DNA of 64,000 bases. Source: Marsupella aquatica (lineage: Eukaryota; Marchantiophyta). Every line of letters starts with the position of its first letter. Positions within the stretch are counted from its first letter, which is position 1. The notes under the pieces were generated by a model, which had not been told where the DNA came from, ran no database searches, and saw nothing but the letters and a program-made list of their open reading frames with translations. Shown one piece after another: positions 58,388 to 64,000 of this stretch. Made by a program: the position numbers and the translations under genes. The DNA lies in assembly GCA_973895155.1 (NCBI GenBank), contig OZ316897.1:5270001-5334000 (forward strand), written 5' to 3'.

Positions 58388-58413
58388 TCTCCCTTCCACT
58401 AGTGAAGGGGAGA
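58388..58413 (+). other. 3' hairpin of C1
   Basis: TCTCCCTTC, short loop around CACTAGT, GAAGGGGAGA. It sits just after TAGTATTTAG, as the B hairpins do, but with a different stem sequence. Confidence 0.5.
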
Positions 58414-59000
58414 GGCTAGTGCCGTATTTCAATTAGGAAAAGAATGGCGCACGGGGAGTCCCAGCTTTTTGAGCTTATTAAGACTTATAGTTACCTCTTT
58501 GTGTGTAATTTCAGTGTAGTTGAAGGCTTTAGCCTTGGTCAACTTTGAACCTAGAAGATTGAATGAGAAGTTAATAGTGATAGTTTTAAGGTAGAGTAGC
58601 CTTTTGCAATATTTTAATCAAATCTTTGTAAGTCATGAAAAACTTTGATTTTTTGGTGAGTAGATAGAGTTTAAGATAGAGAAGTCTACCCTAAAACTTT
58701 TAGGCAAAACGAACGTGTAGTTAGGAAGTTAGGCCATTACCATCTCCCAAGTTAACACTTTGGCTCTTTAACACTTAGAATAATTTTCTATTATTTGTGA
58801 CTTTATACTATATTGACATCTTTCAGTATTTTATTGGTAGACTTAGATTAGTCTAAAAATTATGAAAATTTGCCAAAGGGGAGATTATATGTAGTAGAAG
58901 GCACTGGAAGAATTTAAGCACAAACATAGTTCAAGTTAGATTTTAAAAAATCACAAAGAATAGGTGTCTAATAGTTTTTCCGCGGAACCGCTAGGCTGCT

Positions 59001-59265
59001 AAGCCATTTAGCCGTTTTGTCGTGTGTTGATCAGGAGGGTACTCCTGAATGAAAAGGGGGTAATCAAATATAGTCGGAAAATAGATGATTGGGGTAATCT
59101 AAAACTTGGATAGGGTACTCTAATGTGGACGAGGATAATCATGTACACACGTGAAGTGACACCTAGGGTAATCTAAAACTGCCCAAGGTGTTATATTATG
59201 TTGGGATGTTCTACAAACATAGAGGGTATTCAAAAGAAGGAAAGAAAAGGAAGAGGGTAATCAAA
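59001..59265. other. Spacer before the CACTA end
   Basis: It contains three variants of GGGTAATCTAAAAC / GGGTAATCAAA. No gene seen. Confidence 0.4.
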
Positions 59266-59279
59266 CACTAGTACATTTT

Positions 59280-59780
59280 CGGGCCTTTATTCGATAGGAT
59301 TTACATCGGATCCCTTCAGGAAAATTGACGCAAAAATTTCTATCATCCGATGCAATTCCCAACGTACTTTGCGATGCGTAAACCATCGCATATTGACCAT
59401 CGGACTTCCATCGGACTTTCCGATATTTTGGACAACGGACGTTCCGTTGTAACATGTTACGGATATTTTATGTCCGATGTAAAATGAATCGGATAACTAA
59501 CACGCGACGGCACATGACGATTTCCTATGTCCGATACTATTTAAATCGGGATGTCCGATATATTTGATATGGCAATTTGCGAAGTAATTTTTATCGGACA
59601 TTGCGTTATTTATAATAACGGAAAGTGCGTTAGTTTTTGTATTGGACTATCTGATATATTTAAGATGGGAACCTTGAAGGAGGGGTCCGATGCGTTGGGG
59701 ATGGGAAAGTTTGAAGGCAGCAGTAGCGGACACTGCTATATTACCGATATGGATGGTAACGGACTTGCAACGGATTATCA
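59280..59780. repeat. Subterminal TCCGAT/ATCGGA repeats
   Basis: More than ten direct and inverted copies of TCCGAT or close variants, often spaced 10-30 bp. Similar clusters lie at 61200-61330 and 62560-62780. Confidence 0.7.
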
Positions 59781-60115
59781 AATGTTTTGGGGGTGGAATA
59801 CAGGGTTTCATGGGTGGTTTTTTGGGGGTTTGGGTATTGGTTTAGGGTTGAAGGTGACATACACCAATTAGGAACCAAAGATAATGCTATAAACACGAGG
59901 TCAAAATATCATATTCAAAAAGGGGATCACCCCAATATGTACAAAATGGATTAGGCCTATTGGGTAGACCCATCCTGGTCGTGATGGCACGATAGAAGAT
60001 GTAAAGAGAGCTTTGACTAGAGACTACACTGAGCTATATACAAGGTACCTCCTAGTGAGTGTCTAATCAAAGCTGTCTAGCACTAGATACCCGGACACCT
60101 AAATGCAACTAACCT

Positions 60116-62658
60116 CTAAAAAGGTGTGTTGCGTCCCTTCTTCTTCTTTGGGCGAGAACGAAGGGTGGGTACAGGTCTAGCATCATGAGAGCCCTCCTCC
60201 CTCTGGCTGCCCACAACCGTGGCAGCCACCTCCTCACCAGATGGCATGGGTTGGCCTGATGCAGGCCTAGACCCTGACCCACTAGATGCACCGCTAGGGT
60301 GGTCAGGCAAGGTAGATGTCCCACCAACCCCCGACACGGCAGAGTGAAAGGACGCCTCAGCTCCTCCTGCAGACCTGCTAGAGTGATGGGATGGTGCACC
60401 GACAGATCCTGTGGGTGGCCCATGTCGTGCTGTACTCCCACCAGACTCACGAGATGGTGCGCGCCCTCTAGATCCACCATCCGGCACGTCGCCACTACCT
60501 CGTCGAGAAGGGCCACATGCACCAGATACTCCTATGCAATCGCCTCGTCCCATGCCATCACCTCTACTACCCCCTGAGTGCCTGGGCCCCGCACCCTGTG
60601 ATGCTCCAGAGCGATGGGAGCCCACACCATTAGCAACATGTGACCCACCCCTCCCTACTGATGGGGCAACGGCACCAGATGGGGCAACAACACCTCGGAC
60701 CTGAGGAGTAGGGGTGACTGTGGGCACCCTCCCCAACCCTGCCTCAACATCCTGCTCAGAATCTGAGTCCAACTCCTCCGACCCAGACCCCTCCTCATCC
60801 TGCTCAATAGGGTTTAATTGCAGTTAGAATGAATGGTCCCGACCATAACTCTAACAAATTCATGACAACCTTAAACATTATATCACCCTAGGGTGAATAC
60901 TTACCTCTCCCAACTCATCCTCAAGGTGGCGCTTTAGAGCGCGGGGTCCATCCGTCTTTGCCAAATTCCTCTCCAACGGCGCAATAGGGCGACCATACTC
61001 TCGCTCCTGAAATTTAAAGATCCAAACCATAGAGGCCAGGTTAATATCAAATCTAGTATTAGCGTGCCCTACCCTAAACCAAGCCACCCTACATAGCCCT
61101 AATGTAACCTTAAACCTTAGTTCACCCTAACTTATACTCTACCCTTAGCTAGTAAAAAATTAACATTAAGTACATTCATTCAAAAATTTAAATGTTTTTC
61201 TGAGGGGTCCGATGCAAAGTCCGATACAGCCTGCATCGGACGTCTATCGGATGCGTAACAAGAAAAATGGCATGACACGGTGTCCGATGCTACTTCCGAT
61301 GCAAAACCTATCGGATGAGTATCGGAAAGAACAGGCCCGAGAGCAAAAATGAGTTTTGCAAAGGGTTTAAACAAAAGACATAAGGCACAAACAACTCATT
61401 CTTCGTGCAAGGAGTCAGGTGATCAGGGAGTCGAGGTGGGGAGGAGAGGGAGGGCACTTACAAACTCAGCCTTCAATCGATTGGAGCCGCCTTGCCCCAT
61501 CCGGTGAGTGATGGTTGGCCTCCCCTGCACTCTCTCCAATGCTGCTATGATGTGCCTTGGTGGTTTGGGGAGTCTTGCTGCCTGAGCTGCCCATTGTTGC
61601 AGGTTCTGTTGAAGGGGGAGGATATCAACATTCTCCCCAGCCTTTTGCTTCTCCTCTGCCAGCCTAATTTCGTTGTCCCAATGTCTTCTTTTCAGCCAGG
61701 CACGGACTAAGAGTTCCTCCTCAAGCCAAGCCGCCCACTCATCCGGGGAAACATCGTCTGGACAACCCTCCTCCCTGATCACCTCTACATCCACTGCCAT
61801 ATCTCCAAGGTACTTTCTGAATTTCTCTCGCTGATGATTGCGCATGTCTGAGAGTGATGCTGAAATTCGTTTGTTTAGGAACCTGTCATCAATGTAGGCC
61901 CCGTTCCTGAACCGTTCCTTCACCTGCTCTCTGATTCTCAATCTCTCTTCCTCCTTCTTCTTGCCCCAGTAATCCAGTGGCCCCAAATTGGCCCTCAGCA
62001 CCTGCTTGAATTGGCTTCGGAATAGATGGTAGCTCTTAGGCAATGGACCACCACCCGAATTGAGAGCTAGCTCAGGCCTGAGAGCTCTCTCTGCCTCCTT
62101 TCGCCTCTGCTCCTCCAATTGCACTTTCTCAATTGCCCTAGCTTCTTTTCGAAGCTTTTTCTCTCGTTTTCTTGGAGACAGTGTCTCCTCTGCATCCCCC
62201 TTGCCTCTCTTTGCCTCTTTCTTCCTCTTCTTTGCCTCCTTCTCACTTGCAATGCTTGCAGCAGCAGTCTTCTCTGCCTCACGCCGAGAGGCATCAATCA
62301 GCGTTTGGAGGAGTGGGACTACTCTCTCTGCGTCCTCCACACTCAGCCCTGCCTTGGTCACAAAAATGTCCCTCATAACTTCATTGTATGGCTGGGACGG
62401 TCCCCCTTGCTCTCCACCACCACCTGATCCCCCTTCGTCTCCCCCACCACCTGATCCCCCGCCCCCCTCCATCTCTCCTCCTCCTTCAAGCTCTCCTCCT
62501 TGATCCAGCTTCAAAAAAATTGAAAAACACCAAGTGTGAAACGGGGCCCGACGCGCGGGTCTTCGCACCTGCATCGGTTCTTTTTTCCGAAACAAAACCT
62601 GCTGCTTCCGATTCTTTCTGTTTCGGACTTTGCGAAACCAACGGTATCGGACACGCAA
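60116..62658 (-). CDS. Three-exon gene of the CACTA-like element
   Basis: Exon 1 is 62658-61462, exon 2 is 61006-60905, exon 3 is 60799-60116. Introns 61461-61007 and 60904-60800 have GTAAGT donors and CAG acceptors, and all three exons join in phase 0 without stops (about 660 codons). Exon 1 has a Gly/Glu-rich start, a Lys/Arg/Glu helix, and KERFRNGAYIDDRFLNKRI...RNHQREKFRKYL...SPDEWAAW, reminiscent of the plant Ptta/En/Spm transposase_24 domain that accompanies CACTA elements. Exon 3 is Gly/Ser/His-rich and ends KKKKGRNTPF. The start is uncertain; a Met later in the Gly-rich part, or an upstream exon, is possible. Confidence 0.55.
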
Positions 62659-62800
62659 TTGGACTTTCCGAAACTATCTGCTTTGGACCCCTCGTCCTTT
62701 TCTTGTGGCCGTGTATTTACCAAGTGTGGCCCGTTTCCTATTGCATCGGACCCCTCATGAAGTTATATCGGATACCTCTTGGCTTTCCCAAAGGGGGTCC

Positions 62801-63110
62801 AATATAATGTTTTGAATTTGGGTTGGGTATGGGATTGGAGGGTTTAGAGTATAATTTAGGATAAGGGCACATGGTTGGAGTTATTATTTGCTTTCATATT
62901 TGAATCCGCGTTTTGTAGGGCTCTACATATGTGAACGGGACAGTGAACGTGTCATGCATGTAGAGGGACCTCTTGCAAGTTTCTTTGTTGCGGAGAACAA
63001 ATTTTGGGGTTTGTACCGGACTATGTAATTTTTTTGATAAGCTATGGTCTTGCATGCTTAATATATTGGGCTCTAATTAATGATGCAATTGTGTATAGAG
63101 TCTTGGTGTT
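62801..63110. other. AT-rich stretch, no gene
   Basis: No reading frame or recognisable repeat seen. Confidence 0.4.
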
Positions 63111-63830
63111 TTAGGGGTGGTTGTGGTGATGGGAACTCAATACTATGATATGTAATATAGGATCAAGAAAATACTACAAGAAGTTTTTGTATGAACCATT
63201 TTCGGGTGAAAGCCTTTTGTTTCATTTCTTTATAGGGGATTATGGGTGTACGTAGAGGTTTTATTAGTATAACATTATACCTTTTGTTAGGATAATATTA
63301 AACCCCTTCATTAGGCTAATCTTTGTGTTTGGATTTGATGTGTAGTACCTTGCTTTTGGAGGGGTGGTTAACTTTTTTTGAGGGGGTAGGGAGGTTTCGA
63401 TTTTGGACAATGCACTATGCATGAAACCGTGCATCCAGGAGGTATGATGTCCTCTTGCAAGTTCCTTGCAAGTTTAGGGATGGTTGTGGTGATGGGAACT
63501 CAATACTATGATATATGATAGACAAAATACTACAAGAAGTTTTTGTACGAACCATTTCTTGGTGAAAGCTATTTGGATCATTTCTTTGGAGGGGTTTATG
63601 GGTTAGGGTTATCGGGTTTTACTAGGATAAGGTTACACCTTTTCTTAGGATAAGGTTCAACCTCCATATATTAGCTAGGCTAATGGTTGTGTTGGATTTG
63701 ATGCACAGTACCTTGCGTTTGGAGGGGTGGTTCAATGTTTGTGAGGGGGTAGATAGGTTTTGTTTTGGACAATGCACTATGCATAGTGTGAGACCGCGCA
63801 TCCAGGAGGTATGATGTCCCCGCTTCACGA
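63111..63830. repeat. 363-bp tandem duplication
   Basis: The words TTAGGGRTGGTTGTGGTGATG, CTACAAGAAGTTTTTGTA and CATCCAGGAGGTATGATGT recur about 363 bp apart. The two units are diverged by substitutions and small gaps. No gene is supported here or in 63831-64000. Confidence 0.7.
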
Positions 63831-64000
63831 GCTGCATCATTTACACTTAATTTGTATGTTGGAATTTTTTTATATGTGGTGTGTTCTTCCTACACTCTTT
63901 CGCACTTACAGATTATGTATGCTCATTAGCAAAATGCTCACCCATATATGCAGAGATTTTGGATGTCCCACACCTTGTGTGTAGAAAATACGACACAGTA

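Larger units (their letters stand above)
56188..59000 (+). mobile_element. C1, remnant of a family C element
   Basis: It carries a broken family C gene, then a 3' region with TAGTATTTAG, a hairpin (58388-58413) and the phrase GGGGAGTCCC shared with B2's 3' region, and a TTCCGCGGAA palindrome at about 58978. Ends are not fixed. B2 appears to end inside or beside it. 58480-59000 is otherwise AT-rich without a gene. Confidence 0.5.
59266..62800. mobile_element. CACTA (En/Spm)-like element, right end not located
   Basis: CACTAGTACATT starts at 59266 and is followed by a dense field of TCCGAT/ATCGGA words (59290-59780), typical of CACTA subterminal transposase-binding repeats. The same words recur at 61200-61330 and 62560-62780, flanking and interrupting a spliced gene. 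The matching TAGTG end was not found up to 64000, so the element may extend further or be truncated. Confidence 0.55.

Overview
The window looks like a transposon-rich stretch of a land-plant nuclear genome, possibly a seed-free lineage. The support is a TTTAGGG-type telomere-like array (11698-11744), a receptor-like kinase of the plant At2g45590/At4g25390 type (28333-31164, minus), F-box-like genes, plant LINE zf-RVT domains, Ty1/copia remnants and a CACTA-type end. The species cannot be named from sequence alone. No rRNA, tRNA or CRISPR was seen.

Most of the window is one group of related elements nested in each other, called here A (copies A1, A2, A3, A5 and the diverged D and E), B (B1-B3), C (C1, C2) and F. 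Complete members have no long terminal repeats. They begin TGTNR and end YNACA, and are flanked by 5-bp target duplications that can be read directly: CTAAG around A5 (51059-55718), CTTTA around B1 (17779-21699), GGAGC around E (15039-25159), CCAAG around F (37314-41671). GAAGT flanks the small non-coding unit G (47785-50044). A and B encode proteins with an N-terminal globular domain and a long coiled coil. No reverse transcriptase, integrase or transposase was recognised in them. A5 is the only copy with an intact reading frame (1210 codons). The others carry stops, many of the CAG-to-TAG type.

Layout. 1-6198: A1 (+) inserted in A2 (-). 6571-10921: decayed SWIM-zinc-finger, MULE-like transposase gene with 132-bp coding tandem repeats. 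11451-14682: two F-box-like copies among short GAGGGTCTC repeats. 14710-26104: D containing E containing LINE1 and B1. 26105-31860: receptor-like kinase, the one clear host gene, with its flanks. 31864-36969: LINE, C2 and copia fragments. 36970-56187: B3 containing F and A3, fused to B2, which contains G (with LINE2) and A5. 56188-59000: C1 remnant. 59266 to at least 62800: CACTA-like element with TCCGAT/ATCGGA subterminal repeats and a three-exon gene. 63111-63830: a 363-bp tandem duplication.

The element genes do not form a pathway. What links them is structure: shared ends, an internal TATA box, a 3' hairpin in B and C, and a GGCGGAA motif at a near-constant distance from the 3' end in A and B. 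Together these suggest one little-described mobile group that probably depends on an enzyme supplied from elsewhere.
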